The notes below the pieces were generated by a model. It made no database searches and was not told the origin of the DNA. It saw only the letters and a list, made by a program, of their open reading frames with translations. A stretch of DNA of 64,000 bases from Pseudomonas juntendi (GTDB taxonomy: Bacteria; Pseudomonadota; Gammaproteobacteria; Pseudomonadales; Pseudomonadaceae), in NCBI RefSeq assembly GCF_009932375.1, contig NZ_BLJG01000038.1, positions 1-64,000 of the forward strand, read 5' to 3'. Positions 36,709 to 52,850 of this stretch are shown one piece after another. Position 1 is the stretch's first letter; the number at the start of each line of letters is the position of its first letter. Both the position numbers and the translations under genes were made by a program.

Positions 36709-37113
36709 ATGGTTGAAAATAGCGAATTACGCAAAGCCGGTCTCAAGGTAACCCTGCCTCGAGTCAAGATCCTTCAGATGCTCGACTCTGCCGAGCAGCG
36801 TCACATGAGCGCCGAGGATGTCTACAAGGCGCTGATGGAGGCTGGCGAGGACGTTGGCCTGGCTACCGTGTACCGCGTACTGACCCAGTTCGAAGCGGCG
36901 GGTCTGGTGGTTCGCCACAACTTCGACGGCGGTCATGCGGTATTCGAACTGGCCGATGGCGGTCACCACGACCATATGGTCGACGTGGATACCAGTGAAG
37001 TCATCGAGTTCATGGACGCCGCCATCGAGAAGCGTCAGCGTGAAATCGTGGAGGAACACGGTTTCGAGCTGGTGGACCACAATCTGGTCCTGTACGTGCG
37101 TAAGAAGAAGTAA
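36709..37113 (+). CDS. fur: Ferric uptake regulator
   Basis: This is a 134-residue Fur. The N-terminal winged helix (1-83) has the recognition region EDVGLATVYRVLTQFEAAGL. The dimerisation domain has the metal-binding HHDHMVDV, and it ends VDHNLVLYVRKKK. No cysteine occurs anywhere in the protein, so it lacks the CxxC structural zinc site of E. coli Fur. ATG 36709 gives the family start MVENSELRKAGLK. It represses iron-uptake genes when bound to Fe2+. Confidence 0.97.
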   Translation: MVENSELRKAGLKVTLPRVKILQMLDSAEQRHMSAEDVYKALMEAGEDVGLATVYRVLTQFEAAGLVVRHNFDGGHAVFELADGGHHDHMVDVDTSEVIEFMDAAIEKRQREIVEEHGFELVDHNLVLYVRKKK

Positions 37114-37134
37114 CGATTCAATCGTTATGGACAG

Positions 37135-37160
37135 CAAAGGCGACCTTCGGGTCGCCTTTG
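37135..37160 (+). terminator. Terminator after fur
   Basis: An 11-bp stem CAAAGGCGACC / GGTCGCCTTTG closes a TTCG loop, followed by TGCTTTTTGG. Confidence 0.85.
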
Positions 37161-37206
37161 TGCTTTTTGGGGTCTTGAGGTTTTGAGGGCGACGCTGGCC
37201 CTTGTG

Positions 37207-37238
37207 GGAGCGGCCTTATGTCGCGAAAAGGCCGCTCC
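37207..37238. repeat. Short intergenic repeat hairpin
   Basis: GGAGCGGCCTT and its inverse AAGGCCGCTCC (37228-37238) enclose a short loop. This is the tip sequence of the repeat family seen at 34796 and 49559. Confidence 0.7.
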
Positions 37239-37271
37239 TAACAAGGCGCGCGCCGGGCTTGTATGGCGGCA

Positions 37272-38945
37272 TTAAGCCTTGCTGGTGACCACCATCTTGC
37301 GCGCATGCGCCAGGGATTCCTTCGTGAGGTCGATGCCGCCCAGCATGCGTGCGACTTCTTCCACGCGCTCGCGCTTGCCCAGGCTAGCCACGGCGGTATG
37401 GGTGGTGTCGCTGTTGCGCACCTTGTGCACGAACAGGTGGTGGTGCCCCTGCGCTGCCACCTGCGGCAGGTGGGTCACGGTCAGCACCTGGCCGCGCTCA
37501 CCCAGCCGGCGCAGCAACTGGCCGACGATTTCTGCGGTGGGCCCGCCGATACCCACATCCACTTCGTCGAATACCAGCGTGGGAATGCGCGAGGTCTGTG
37601 CCGTGATCACCTGGATCGCCAGGCTGATGCGCGACAGTTCGCCACCCGACGCAACCTTGGCCAGGCCCTTGAGTGGCTGCCCCGGGTTGGCGCTGACCAG
37701 CAGCTCGATCTGCTCCAGGCCATGCGGCGAGAGTTCCGTACCCTCGTGCGGGGTCAGCTCGATACGGAAGCGCCCGCCAGGCATGCCCAGGCGCTGGATT
37801 TCCTGTTCCACCGCCACCGCCAACTGCTGGGCGGCCTGCCGGCGCAGGGCGCTGAGTTCGCTGGCCCGCTCTTTATAGTGCTGGGCGTACGCAGCCAGCT
37901 CTTCGCCCAGCTGTTCAATCGATTCATCGCTGGCGTTCAGGCCTTCCAGCTCTTCCATCAGTTGCTGCTGCAGGTGGGGCAGCTCGGTCGGGTGCACACG
38001 GTGTTTGCGCGCCAGGGTATAGATGGTGTCGAGGCGCTCCTCCAGTGCTTGCAGGCGCATCGGGTCGGCATCGAAGTTGTCCAGGAAGCGGTTGAGCTCA
38101 CCCACCGCTTCTTCAACCTGGATCTGCGCGCTGGCGATCAGGTTGGCCGCCTCGGTCAGCGCCTTGGGCGACTGGGTGGCGGCGCCCAGGCGGTTGAGGC
38201 TGGCGGTGAGGGCGCTGAGCACGTTGCCCGAATCGCTTTCGCTGCACTGGTCGATGACCTGGCGGCAGATACCGAACAGGGCTTCGGCGCTGGTCAGGTT
38301 CTTGTGTTCCTGCTCCAGCTGTTCCAGCTCGTGCTCGCCGAGGGCGAGGTTGTCCAGCTCTTCCAGCTGGTAGCTGAGCAGTTGATGGCGGGCGCGCTGC
38401 TCGTCACCGGAGTTGGACAGGCGCTCCAGTTCCAGGCGGGTTTGCTGCCAGCGTTTGGCGGCCAGTTGCACCTGGCGGGCCAGGTCGACAGCACCGGCGT
38501 ACTCGTCTAGCAGGCGGCGGTGGGTGTCGGTTTTCAGCAGCGACTGGTGCTCATGCTGGCTGTGGATGTCGATCAGCAGTTCGCCCAGGGCCTTGAGGTC
38601 GCCGAGCGGGCACGGGGTGCCGTTGATGTAGCCCCGGCTGCGCCCTTCGGCGGTGATGACCCGGCGCAAAATGCACAGGCCGTCGCTGTCCATGTCGCGC
38701 TCGGCCAGCCAGGTGTGCGCCTCGGGGATGTCCACCAGGTCGAAGGTGGCCAGGATATCGGCCTTGTCGGTGCCAGGGCGCACCACGCCGCTGTCGGCCC
38801 GGTCGCCCAGGGCCAGGCCGAGGGCGTCGAGCATGATCGATTTGCCAGCGCCGGTTTCGCCCGTGATGACGGACATGCCGCGGGCGATTTCGAGGTCGAG
38901 GTGTTCGACGATGGCGTAGTTGTGAATGGACAGGTGCACCAGCAT
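37272..38945 (-). CDS. recN: DNA repair protein RecN
   Basis: The 557-residue SMC-like repair ATPase has Walker A GETGAGKS (about residues 29-36), a long central coiled coil (about 150-370), the signature LSRISLAIQV region after KVASGGE, and Walker B-type TLVFDEVDVGIGG. It acts in recombinational repair of double-strand breaks. It is convergent with fur. A LexA-type box lies 26-41 bases upstream of its start, so it is expected to be SOS-induced. Confidence 0.97.
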   Translation of the reverse strand: MLVHLSIHNYAIVEHLDLEIARGMSVITGETGAGKSIMLDALGLALGDRADSGVVRPGTDKADILATFDLVDIPEAHTWLAERDMDSDGLCILRRVITAEGRSRGYINGTPCPLGDLKALGELLIDIHSQHEHQSLLKTDTHRRLLDEYAGAVDLARQVQLAAKRWQQTRLELERLSNSGDEQRARHQLLSYQLEELDNLALGEHELEQLEQEHKNLTSAEALFGICRQVIDQCSESDSGNVLSALTASLNRLGAATQSPKALTEAANLIASAQIQVEEAVGELNRFLDNFDADPMRLQALEERLDTIYTLARKHRVHPTELPHLQQQLMEELEGLNASDESIEQLGEELAAYAQHYKERASELSALRRQAAQQLAVAVEQEIQRLGMPGGRFRIELTPHEGTELSPHGLEQIELLVSANPGQPLKGLAKVASGGELSRISLAIQVITAQTSRIPTLVFDEVDVGIGGPTAEIVGQLLRRLGERGQVLTVTHLPQVAAQGHHHLFVHKVRNSDTTHTAVASLGKRERVEEVARMLGGIDLTKESLAHARKMVVTSKA

Positions 38946-38970
38946 GGGGGCGGCTCCCGAAAAGTCAGGT

Positions 38971-38986
38971 CTGGTTATTTATACAG
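38971..38986 (-). promoter_or_regulatory. LexA (SOS) box upstream of recN
   Basis: CTGGTTATTTATACAG fits the CTG-N10-CAG pattern with an A/T-rich centre, just before recN, where SOS boxes are found in other gamma-proteobacteria. Confidence 0.8.
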
Positions 38987-39051
38987 TACTTTTTTCGGGC
39001 CTGCCAATGCCTCTTGGCGGATTCTGTTTGTGCCTGAAAACCCGCTTGCCC

Positions 39052-39079
39052 CTTGAAGCTGGTTTTTCCGGCCCCATAT
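39052..39079 (+). promoter_or_regulatory. Sigma32-type heat-shock promoter of grpE
   Basis: CTTGAAG (39052-39058) and CCCATAT (39073-39079) are separated by 14 bases, matching the CTTGAAA / CCCATnT consensus. The start of transcription would be about 50 bases before grpE. Confidence 0.8.
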
Positions 39080-39137
39080 AGCCGACAACCAAGGCGAGCC
39101 TGGCTCGCAGTCCACAAAATTGCGCAGGAGAGACCCC

Positions 39138-39695
39138 ATGGCTGACGAACAGCTGAACGAAAAAGACCTTAATGTTGAAGAAACCGGTGCCCAAGCCACT
39201 GCGGATGCCCGTGTTCTGGAACTCGAGGAACAGCTGGCCGCCGCCAAGGACCAATCGCTGCGCGCCGTGGCCGACTTGCAGAACGTGCGCCGCCGCGCCG
39301 AGCAGGATGTCGAGAAAGCCCACAAGTTCGCCCTGGAGAAGTTCTCCAGCGACCTGCTGCCGGTGATCGACAGCCTGGAACTGGCCCTGGCCCACTCCAG
39401 CGCCGAGGATGAAAACGTCAAGCAGATCCGCGAAGGCGTGGAACTGACCCTGAAAATGTTCCAGGACACCCTCAAGCGCTACAACCTCGAAGCGGTCGAC
39501 CCGCATGGCCAGCCGTTCAACCCTGAGCACCACCAGGCCATGGCCATGCAGGAAAGCGCTGACGTAGAGCCTAACAGCGTGTTGAACGTGTTCCAGAAGG
39601 GCTACCTGCTCAACGGCCGCCTGCTGCGCCCCGCCATGGTGGTGGTCAGCAAGGCGCCGAGCGCGGCGCAACCCTCGATCAATGAAAAGGCTTGA
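39138..39695 (+). CDS. grpE: Nucleotide exchange factor GrpE
   Basis: The 185-residue GrpE has an N-terminal long helix (about 25-85, [24 protein letters not shown], then [19 protein letters not shown]) and a C-terminal beta domain ending [25 protein letters not shown] 39138 with AGGAGA upstream is preferred to an extension at 39120. It releases ADP from DnaK. First gene of the grpE-dnaK-dnaJ cluster. Confidence 0.97.
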   Translation: MADEQLNEKDLNVEETGAQATADARVLELEEQLAAAKDQSLRAVADLQNVRRRAEQDVEKAHKFALEKFSSDLLPVIDSLELALAHSSAEDENVKQIREGVELTLKMFQDTLKRYNLEAVDPHGQPFNPEHHQAMAMQESADVEPNSVLNVFQKGYLLNGRLLRPAMVVVSKAPSAAQPSINEKA

Positions 39696-39718
39696 AATCC
39701 GTCGGGGCATCCCCATCT
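39691..39718 (+). promoter_or_regulatory. Sigma32-type heat-shock promoter of dnaK
   Basis: CTTGAAA (39691-39697), overlapping the grpE stop codon, and CCCATCT (39712-39718) are 14 bases apart: a full consensus match about 80 bases before dnaK. It gives dnaK its own heat-shock start in addition to read-through from grpE. Confidence 0.88.
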
Positions 39719-39796
39719 AGGTGTCAAGCCTTCAAGTATTACCGCAGTTGGCCAAATTAGTCGCTGCTACCAAATTCAAGTTTCGGGAGAGTTAAC

Positions 39797-41722
39797 ATGG
39801 GCAAGATCATCGGTATCGACCTGGGGACCACCAACTCGTGCGTCTCTATTCTGGAAAACGGTAACGTCAAAGTCATCGAAAACGCCGAGGGTGCGCGTAC
39901 TACCCCTTCGATCGTGGCCTACGCCAACGATGGCGAAATCCTGGTTGGCCAGTCGGCCAAGCGCCAGGCCGTCACCAACCCGCACAACACCCTGTTCGCC
40001 GTGAAGCGCCTGATCGGCCGCCGCTTCGAAGAAGACGTCGTGCAGAAAGACATCAAGCTGGTGCCCTACAAAATCGTCAAGGCCAACAATGGCGACGCTT
40101 GGGTACAAGCGGGCGGCAAAGACATGGCACCGCCGCAAATCAGCGCTGAAGTGCTGAAGAAAATGAAGAAAACCGCCGAAGACTACCTCGGCGAGGCCGT
40201 GACCGAAGCGGTAATCACCGTGCCGGCCTACTTCAACGACAGCCAGCGCCAGGCTACCAAAGACGCCGGCCGCATCGCGGGCCTGGACGTAAAACGTATC
40301 ATCAACGAGCCGACCGCCGCTGCACTGGCCTACGGCATGGACAAGGCCAAGGGCGACCACACCGTCATCGTCTATGACCTGGGTGGTGGTACCTTCGACG
40401 TGTCGGTCATTGAAATTGCCGAAGTCGACGGCGAGCACCAGTTCGAAGTACTGGCTACCAACGGCGACACCTTCCTGGGTGGCGAAGACTTCGACATGCG
40501 CCTGATCGACTACCTCGTCGACGAGTTCAAGAAAGAGTCGGGCATGGACCTGAAGAACGATCCACTGGCCCTGCAGCGTCTGAAAGAAGCTGCTGAAAAA
40601 GCCAAGATCGAGCTGTCGTCCGCTCAGTCGACCGACGTCAACCTGCCGTACATCACTGCAGATGCCACCGGTCCGAAGCACCTGAACGTGAAAATCTCCC
40701 GCGCCAAGCTGGAGTCGCTGGTCGAAGACCTGGTTACCCGTACCATCGAGCCATGCCGCGTAGCGCTGAAAGACGCCGGCATCGACGCCAGCAAGATCGA
40801 CGACGTGATCCTGGTCGGTGGCCAGACCCGTATGCCGCTGGTGCAGAAGGCCGTTGCTGACTTCTTCGGTAAAGAAGCCCGCAAGGACGTCAACCCGGAC
40901 GAAGCCGTGGCCATGGGTGCTGCCATTCAGGGCGCGGTACTGGCAGGTGACGTGAAAGACGTGCTGCTGCTGGACGTCAGCCCGCTGACCCTGGGTATCG
41001 AAACCATGGGCGGCGTGATGACTTCGCTGATCGAGAAGAACACCACCATCCCGACCAAGAAGTCGCAGGTGTTCTCGACTGCCGACGACAACCAGGGCGC
41101 TGTGACCATTCACGTGCTGCAGGGTGAGCGTAAGCAGGCTGCGCAGAACAAGTCGCTGGGCAAGTTCGACCTGGCCGACATTCCGCCAGCGCCACGCGGT
41201 GTGCCGCAAATCGAAGTGACCTTCGACATCGACGCCAACGGCATCCTGCACGTCAGCGCCAAAGACAAGGCCACCGGCAAGTCGCAGTCGATCGTGATCA
41301 AGGCCAACTCCGGCCTGTCGGACGAAGAAATCGAGCGCATGGTGCGTGACGCCGAGGCCAACGCTGAGGAAGACCGCAAGTTCGAAGAGCTGGCTGCTGC
41401 CCGTAACCAGGGTGATGCGCTGGTTCACTCGACCCGCAAGATGGTCGCTGACGCCGGTGACAAGGTTACCGCTGAAGAGAAAACCGCCATCGAGGCTGCC
41501 GTGGTTGCCCTGGAAGCCGCTGTCAAAGGCGACGACAAGGCCGCCATCGACGCCAAGGTCGAAGAGCTGTCCAAGGTCTCTGCCCCGGTTGCCCAGAAGA
41601 TGTACGCCGAGCAGTCGGCCGAACAGCCTCAGGGTGGCGCGCAGCAGGCCGAGCCGGAAGCCAAGCACGATGACGTGGTTGACGCCGAGTTCGAAGAAGT
41701 CAAAGGCGACGACAAGAAGTAA
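39797..41722 (+). CDS. dnaK: Chaperone DnaK (Hsp70)
   Basis: This is a 641-residue Hsp70 with [14 protein letters not shown] at the start, the phosphate and adenosine motifs [15 protein letters not shown] and [11 protein letters not shown], a substrate-binding beta domain (about 390-500) and helical lid. It ends with the EEVKGDDKK tail that replaces the EEVD/EFEEV-type bacterial end. GGGAG precedes ATG 39797. Folds and refolds proteins in an ATP cycle with DnaJ and GrpE, and feeds back on sigma32. Confidence 0.99.
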   Translation: MGKIIGIDLGTTNSCVSILENGNVKVIENAEGARTTPSIVAYANDGEILVGQSAKRQAVTNPHNTLFAVKRLIGRRFEEDVVQKDIKLVPYKIVKANNGDAWVQAGGKDMAPPQISAEVLKKMKKTAEDYLGEAVTEAVITVPAYFNDSQRQATKDAGRIAGLDVKRIINEPTAAALAYGMDKAKGDHTVIVYDLGGGTFDVSVIEIAEVDGEHQFEVLATNGDTFLGGEDFDMRLIDYLVDEFKKESGMDLKNDPLALQRLKEAAEKAKIELSSAQSTDVNLPYITADATGPKHLNVKISRAKLESLVEDLVTRTIEPCRVALKDAGIDASKIDDVILVGGQTRMPLVQKAVADFFGKEARKDVNPDEAVAMGAAIQGAVLAGDVKDVLLLDVSPLTLGIETMGGVMTSLIEKNTTIPTKKSQVFSTADDNQGAVTIHVLQGERKQAAQNKSLGKFDLADIPPAPRGVPQIEVTFDIDANGILHVSAKDKATGKSQSIVIKANSGLSDEEIERMVRDAEANAEEDRKFEELAAARNQGDALVHSTRKMVADAGDKVTAEEKTAIEAAVVALEAAVKGDDKAAIDAKVEELSKVSAPVAQKMYAEQSAEQPQGGAQQAEPEAKHDDVVDAEFEEVKGDDKK

Positions 41723-41739
41723 TCGTTGCATGTTGTCGG

Positions 41740-41769
41740 CCAGTTCACCGTGGTTTGTCGGTGAACTGG
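41740..41769 (+). repeat. Hairpin between dnaK and dnaJ
   Basis: CCAGTTCACCG (41740-41750) pairs perfectly with CGGTGAACTGG (41759-41769). There is no T-run, so it may attenuate transcription or stabilise the dnaK mRNA rather than end it fully. Confidence 0.65.
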
Positions 41770-41918
41770 TAGGATGTCGCCGCGCGGGGGCTTGCTCCCG
41801 CGTTGGCGTATCTGGAATTCGAGAATTTTTACAGCATCTGTCAGCGGCCCCGGTGGGCGAGCGCAGGTGCTGATGGCGTGGCGCAGATGCCACACGCCCA
41901 ACAAGGTGCAAATGACCT

Positions 41919-43860
<1,942 letters not shown>

Positions 43861-43883
43861 GCAGTGAGGGCTGTGTTGGGTTA

Positions 43884-43954
43884 TTCGCGGGCTTGCCCGC
43901 TCCTACAGATTTTGTGCAAGGCCCAAGCCCTGTGGGTGCGGGCAAGCCCGCGAA
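43884..43954. repeat. Inverted pair of GCGGGC-type intergenic repeats
   Basis: TTCGCGGGCTTGCCCGC (43884-43900) and its exact inverse at 43938-43954 form a 17-bp stem between dapB and the carA leader. Related sequence is seen near 27.8 kb. Confidence 0.8.
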
Positions 43955-43986
43955 GAAGCCAACACAATAGTCAGCCTGTCGCATCG

Positions 43987-44037
43987 ATGTGTTTTAGAGG
44001 CACATATGCGGTAGACCGAAAACGCACTTTTCTGTAA
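43987..44037 (+). CDS. Candidate leader peptide of carAB
   Basis: A 16-codon frame (MCFRGTYAVDRKRTFL) with three Arg codons lies between the dapB repeats and the carA terminator hairpin. Its stop codon lies inside the first of two small hairpins. There is no strong ribosome site. Leader-peptide control would suit an operon making carbamoyl phosphate for arginine and pyrimidines. Confidence 0.5.
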   Translation: MCFRGTYAVDRKRTFL

Positions 44038-44131
44038 GCTACAGCTTTAGTGTGTCCACTAAAAGCGCGCAGCGAATTGAATTCAGCACATGAAAGCGGG
44101 GTGACGTGTCCATACGTCACTCCGCTTTTTT
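44032..44131 (+). terminator. Attenuator-like hairpins and terminator in the carA leader
   Basis: CTGTA/TACAG (44032-44044) and TTTAGTG/CACTAAA (44046-44063) are followed by a 15-bp stem AAAGCGGGGTGACGT / ACGTCACTCCGCTTT (44093-44107, 44114-44128, one G-T pair) with TTTTTT. The terminator ends 46 bases before carA, so read-through must be regulated for carAB to be made. Confidence 0.75.
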
Positions 44132-44176
44132 GCAACCTGCGATCGCCCTTTCATGCTTGATTTACGGGAGGTCTTC

Positions 44177-45313
44177 TTGACAAAGCCAGCCATACTCGCC
44201 CTTGCCGACGGCAGTATTTTTCGCGGTGAAGCCATTGGTGCCGACGGTCAGACCGTTGGTGAGGTGGTATTCAACACCGCTATGACCGGCTACCAGGAAA
44301 TCCTTACAGACCCTTCCTACGCGCAGCAAATCGTCACCCTGACCTACCCGCACATCGGCAACACCGGTACCACCCCGGAAGACGCCGAGTCCAACCGCGT
44401 GTGGTCCGCCGGCCTGGTCATCCGTGACCTGCCGCTGCTGGCCAGCAACTGGCGCAACACCCAGTCGCTGCCGGAGTACCTCAAGGCCAACAATGTGGTT
44501 GCCATCGCCGGCATCGACACCCGTCGCCTCACCCGCATCCTGCGTGAGAAGGGCGCCCAGAACGGCTGCATCCTGGCGGGTGACAACATCAGCGAAGAGG
44601 CGGCCATCGCCGCTGCCCGCGGTTTCCCGGGCCTCAAGGGCATGGACCTGGCCAAGGTGGTTTCCACCAAGGAACGCTACGAGTGGCGCTCCAGCGTGTG
44701 GGAGCTGAAAACCGACAGCCACCCGACCATCGACGCGGCCGACCTGCCCTACCACGTGGTGGCCTTCGACTACGGCGTCAAGCTGAACATCCTGCGCATG
44801 CTGGTTGCCCGTGGCTGCCGCGTGACCGTGGTGCCGGCCCAGACCCCGGCCAGCGAAGTGCTGGCGCTCAACCCGGACGGCGTGTTCCTGTCCAACGGCC
44901 CTGGCGACCCCGAGCCGTGCGACTACGCCATCCAGGCCATCAAGGAAATCCTCGAAACCGAGATTCCGGTATTCGGCATCTGCCTGGGCCACCAGTTGCT
45001 GGCGCTGGCCTCCGGTGCCAAGACAGTGAAAATGGGCCATGGCCACCACGGTGCCAACCACCCGGTGCAAGACCTGGACACCGGCGTGGTCATGATCACC
45101 AGCCAGAACCACGGCTTTGCCGTTGACGAAGCCACCCTGCCGGGCAATGTCCGCGCCATCCACAAGTCGCTGTTCGACGGCACCCTGCAGGGTATCGAGC
45201 GTACCGACAAGAGCGCGTTCAGCTTCCAGGGCCACCCTGAAGCGAGCCCAGGCCCGACCGACGTCGCGCCACTGTTCGATCGTTTCACCGATGCCATGGC
45301 CAAGCGCCGCTGA
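44177..45313 (+). CDS. carA: Carbamoyl-phosphate synthase small (glutaminase) subunit
   Basis: The 378-residue CarA starts at TTG 44177, giving [15 protein letters not shown] with GGGAGG five bases upstream; ATG 44153 would add eight residues with no ribosome site. The N-terminal half is the CarA-specific domain. The C-terminal class I glutaminase has the nucleophile Cys in [11 protein letters not shown] and the His-Glu pair in GHPEASPGP. It supplies ammonia from glutamine to CarB. Expression is expected to depend on the leader at 43987-44131. Confidence 0.97.
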   Translation: MTKPAILALADGSIFRGEAIGADGQTVGEVVFNTAMTGYQEILTDPSYAQQIVTLTYPHIGNTGTTPEDAESNRVWSAGLVIRDLPLLASNWRNTQSLPEYLKANNVVAIAGIDTRRLTRILREKGAQNGCILAGDNISEEAAIAAARGFPGLKGMDLAKVVSTKERYEWRSSVWELKTDSHPTIDAADLPYHVVAFDYGVKLNILRMLVARGCRVTVVPAQTPASEVLALNPDGVFLSNGPGDPEPCDYAIQAIKEILETEIPVFGICLGHQLLALASGAKTVKMGHGHHGANHPVQDLDTGVVMITSQNHGFAVDEATLPGNVRAIHKSLFDGTLQGIERTDKSAFSFQGHPEASPGPTDVAPLFDRFTDAMAKRR

Positions 45314-45418
45314 GCATCCTGCTTCAAGGCCCCGGGCCGGCACACGCCGCGCCCGGCAGCGCCTGACCCAGATTGTTCAAAGCGGCTTGCCGACTGACCC
45401 CGGATTTGAGTGACCACC

Positions 45419-48636
<3,218 letters not shown>

Positions 48637-48640
<4 letters not shown>

Positions 48641-49119
48641 GCATTACCAAATACCCGATGACCGTCCAGGGAGCTCGCGCCCTGGAAGAGGAGCTGACCT
48701 TCCTGAGCAAGACCGAGCGCCCGCGCCTGAGCCAAGCCATTGGTGAAGCGCGTGAGCTGGGCGACCTCAAGGAAAACGCCGAATACCATGCCGCGCGTGA
48801 AGAGCAGGGCATGGTCGAGGCGCGTATCCGCGATATCGAAGGCCGCCTGCAGAACTCGGTGGTGATCGACGTCACCACCATCGCTCACACCGGCAAGGTG
48901 ATTTTTGGCACCACCGTGGTGCTGGCCAACACCGAAACCGATGAAGAAGTGACCTATCAGATCGTTGGCGAAGATGAAGCCGATGTGAAGAAAGGCAAGC
49001 TGTCGAACAGCGCCCCGATTGCCCGTGCCATCATTGGCAAGGAAGAAGGGGATACCGTTGTCGTCAAGACGCCTAACGGTACGGTCGAGTACGAGATTGT
49101 CGAAGTCAAACACATCTGA
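48637..49119 (+). CDS. greA: Transcript cleavage factor GreA
   Basis: This is a 160-residue GreA. The N-terminal coiled coil (about 1-75) has the catalytic-tip [16 protein letters not shown], and the C-terminal FKBP-like domain ends [11 protein letters not shown]. It rescues backtracked RNA polymerase by stimulating cleavage of the nascent RNA. Its ATG overlaps the carB stop (ATGA), so translation is coupled. Confidence 0.98.
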
Positions 49120-49171
49120 CCGGCGCCTGCGGGCGCCATCCCTCGAGGGGATCCTCTGGCAACTGGCCCAG

Positions 49172-49537
49172 GTGTTCTGGGTCGGTGGCCTGTGGGTGTT
49201 CCATGTGGGGCTGGTGCCTGCGCTCAAGGTCAGCGGCCTGGCGCCGCTGCTGGTGCAGGATATCGCCGGGCAGATCGACCGCTGGTTGATCGGCGTGGCG
49301 TTGCTTGGTTTGTTGACCCAGCTGGCTGTGCTGGCAAGGGTGGAAGGCCTGGCGGCCTGGTGGCGGCAGTTTCGCGGCCAGATGCTGTTGCTCGGCTTCG
49401 GTGCGTGTGTGGGGTACTACACCCTGCGTTACGGCATTTCCGTTGGCGAGCGCTGGCAGATGTTCTGCTTCCTGGTGCTGGGCTTCTCCGGCATCGTGCT
49501 GGTGGCCCAGCCGGTGCCGGTCAAAGCCCGGCGCTAG
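49172..49537 (+). CDS. Membrane protein, DUF4149-like; start uncertain
   Basis: The frame encodes four hydrophobic segments (AQVFWVGGLWVFHVGL, IGVALLGLLTQLAVLA, QMLLLGFGACVGYY, FCFLVLGFSGIVLVA) and resembles the small DUF4149-type inner-membrane proteins often found here in pseudomonads. Similarity seems to begin about ten codons before GTG 49172 (LEGILWQLAQ), but no ATG, GTG or TTG occurs there until 49019, deep inside greA in another frame. So either GTG 49172 is used, or a rare start (CTG or ATC) after GAGGGG is. Function is unknown. Confidence 0.6.
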   Translation: MFWVGGLWVFHVGLVPALKVSGLAPLLVQDIAGQIDRWLIGVALLGLLTQLAVLARVEGLAAWWRQFRGQMLLLGFGACVGYYTLRYGISVGERWQMFCFLVLGFSGIVLVAQPVPVKARR

Positions 49538-49558
49538 CCCAGACTGCCGCAGTCCCTT

Positions 49559-49674
49559 GTAGGAGCGGCCTTGTGTCGCGATGGGCTGCGAAGCAGCCCC
49601 CAGATATCAGCTTAACCAAAGATATTGCAGGGGGCCGCTTCGCAGCCCATCGCGACACAAGGCCGCTCCTACAC
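49559..49674. repeat. Second inverted pair of Pseudomonas intergenic repeats
   Basis: The arms AGGAGCGGCCTTGTGTCGCG... (from 49559) and their inverse ending at 49674 match the element at 34796-34909 almost base for base over about 38 bases each, around a different spacer. It lies between two convergent genes. Confidence 0.85.
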
Positions 49675-49696
49675 AGGAGTCGCGCTATCCTTTCCG

Positions 49697-50005
49697 TTAC
49701 TTGTAACGGTGAATGTTGGACAGCTGCTTGTTCGGTTGTGGGTTCTTGCGGTAGATCAGGGCTTTCTTGCCGATGGTCTGCACCAGTTCAGCGCGGCCGG
49801 CCTTGCACAGCTCGGCGATGGTCTCGGCGCGTTCTTCGCGGTCTTCCGAGCGAATCTCGACCTTGATCAGTTCATGATCGACCAGTGCGCGTTCCAGCTC
49901 GGCGACCACGCCTTCATTCAAACCATTGCCAGCAACGATCAGGACCGGCTTCAGGTCATGACCAATGGACTTGTATTGCTTCTTCTGCTCGTTATTGAGC
50001 GGCAT
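49697..50005 (-). CDS. yhbY: CRS1-YhbY domain RNA-binding protein
   Basis: The 102-residue single CRM/YhbY domain has the GxxG-type loop in LIVAGNGLNEGVVAELERALVDHELIKVEI. ATG 50005 gives the family start MPLNNEQKKQYKSIGHDLKP; an upstream extension is unsupported. YhbY associates with pre-50S ribosomal particles. It is divergent from rlmE, with which it forms a ribosome-assembly neighbourhood. Confidence 0.94.
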   Translation of the reverse strand: MPLNNEQKKQYKSIGHDLKPVLIVAGNGLNEGVVAELERALVDHELIKVEIRSEDREERAETIAELCKAGRAELVQTIGKKALIYRKNPQPNKQLSNIHRYK

Positions 50006-50107
50006 AATCTGACCCTTTCCGTCTGATTCTGTAAAATTGACCGGCATTTTACCCGAGGGCCACCGGCTCCGCCCAGTCAATCACGACGCATATCATCGAG
50101 GTGCCCC

Positions 50108-50734
50108 GTGGTACAACGTTCCAAAAGCAGCGCAAACTGGCTGCGAGAGCATTTCAACGATCCTTTTGTGAAACAGGCACAGAAGGACGGCTACCGCTCG
50201 CGTGCGAGCTACAAACTGCTGGAGATCCAGGAGAAGGACCGCCTGATCCGCCCCGGCATGAGCGTAATCGACCTGGGTGCGGCCCCGGGCGGGTGGTCGC
50301 AGGTGACCAGTCGTCTGATTGGCGGCCAGGGCCGGCTGATCGCTTCGGATATCCTGGAAATGGACTCGATCCCCGACGTTACCTTCATCCAGGGCGATTT
50401 CACCGAAGACGCCGTGCTCCAGCAAATCCTCGACGCGGTCGGTGATTCGCACGTGGACCTTGTGATTTCCGACATGGCCCCCAATATGAGTGGTACGCCC
50501 GAAGTGGACATGCCACGTGCCATGTTCCTCTGCGAGCTGGCCCTGGACCTGGCAACCCGCGTGCTCAAGCCTGGCGGGGATTTCCTGATCAAGATTTTCC
50601 AGGGCGAAGGTTTCGACATGTACCTGAAGGACGTGCGCACCAAGTTCGACAAGGTGCAGATGCGCAAGCCTTCTTCATCGCGGGACCGCTCGCGTGAACA
50701 GTACCTGTTGGGCAAAGGTTTCAAAGGCGCTTGA
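50108..50734 (+). CDS. rlmE: 23S rRNA 2'-O-methyltransferase RlmE (FtsJ/RrmJ)
   Basis: This 208-residue methyltransferase starts at GTG 50108. It has N-terminal [17 protein letters not shown] with the catalytic Lys, SAM-binding [14 protein letters not shown], and the catalytic Asp in [11 protein letters not shown]. It methylates U2552 of 23S rRNA in the A-site loop. Followed by a hairpin and then ftsH, as in E. coli. Confidence 0.97.
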   Translation: MVQRSKSSANWLREHFNDPFVKQAQKDGYRSRASYKLLEIQEKDRLIRPGMSVIDLGAAPGGWSQVTSRLIGGQGRLIASDILEMDSIPDVTFIQGDFTEDAVLQQILDAVGDSHVDLVISDMAPNMSGTPEVDMPRAMFLCELALDLATRVLKPGGDFLIKIFQGEGFDMYLKDVRTKFDKVQMRKPSSSRDRSREQYLLGKGFKGA

Positions 50735-50749
50735 AAGGCGTGAAGCGCG

Positions 50750-50778
50750 GCGGCCGATAGTTATTTCCAATCGGCCGC
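50750..50778 (+). terminator. Hairpin between rlmE and ftsH
   Basis: A 9-bp stem GCGGCCGAT / ATCGGCCGC with an 11-base loop lies 16 bases after rlmE. There is no T-run, so it may only partly terminate. Confidence 0.5.
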
Positions 50779-50928
50779 GGCGTCAGGATCGTCCGAACTT
50801 CGTGTAGTCTAGCTTTCACAAAGGGTTACAGACGGTGCCTGCGGCTGCGTAGGTAATGTAGTAAGTTAGGGCGATGAATATCATGCGAGGCACGGCTGCG
50901 TCGTGCGCCGGCCTCAGAGGGTAGCGAA

Positions 50929-52842
<1,914 letters not shown>

Positions 52843-52850
52843 GGGCATCT

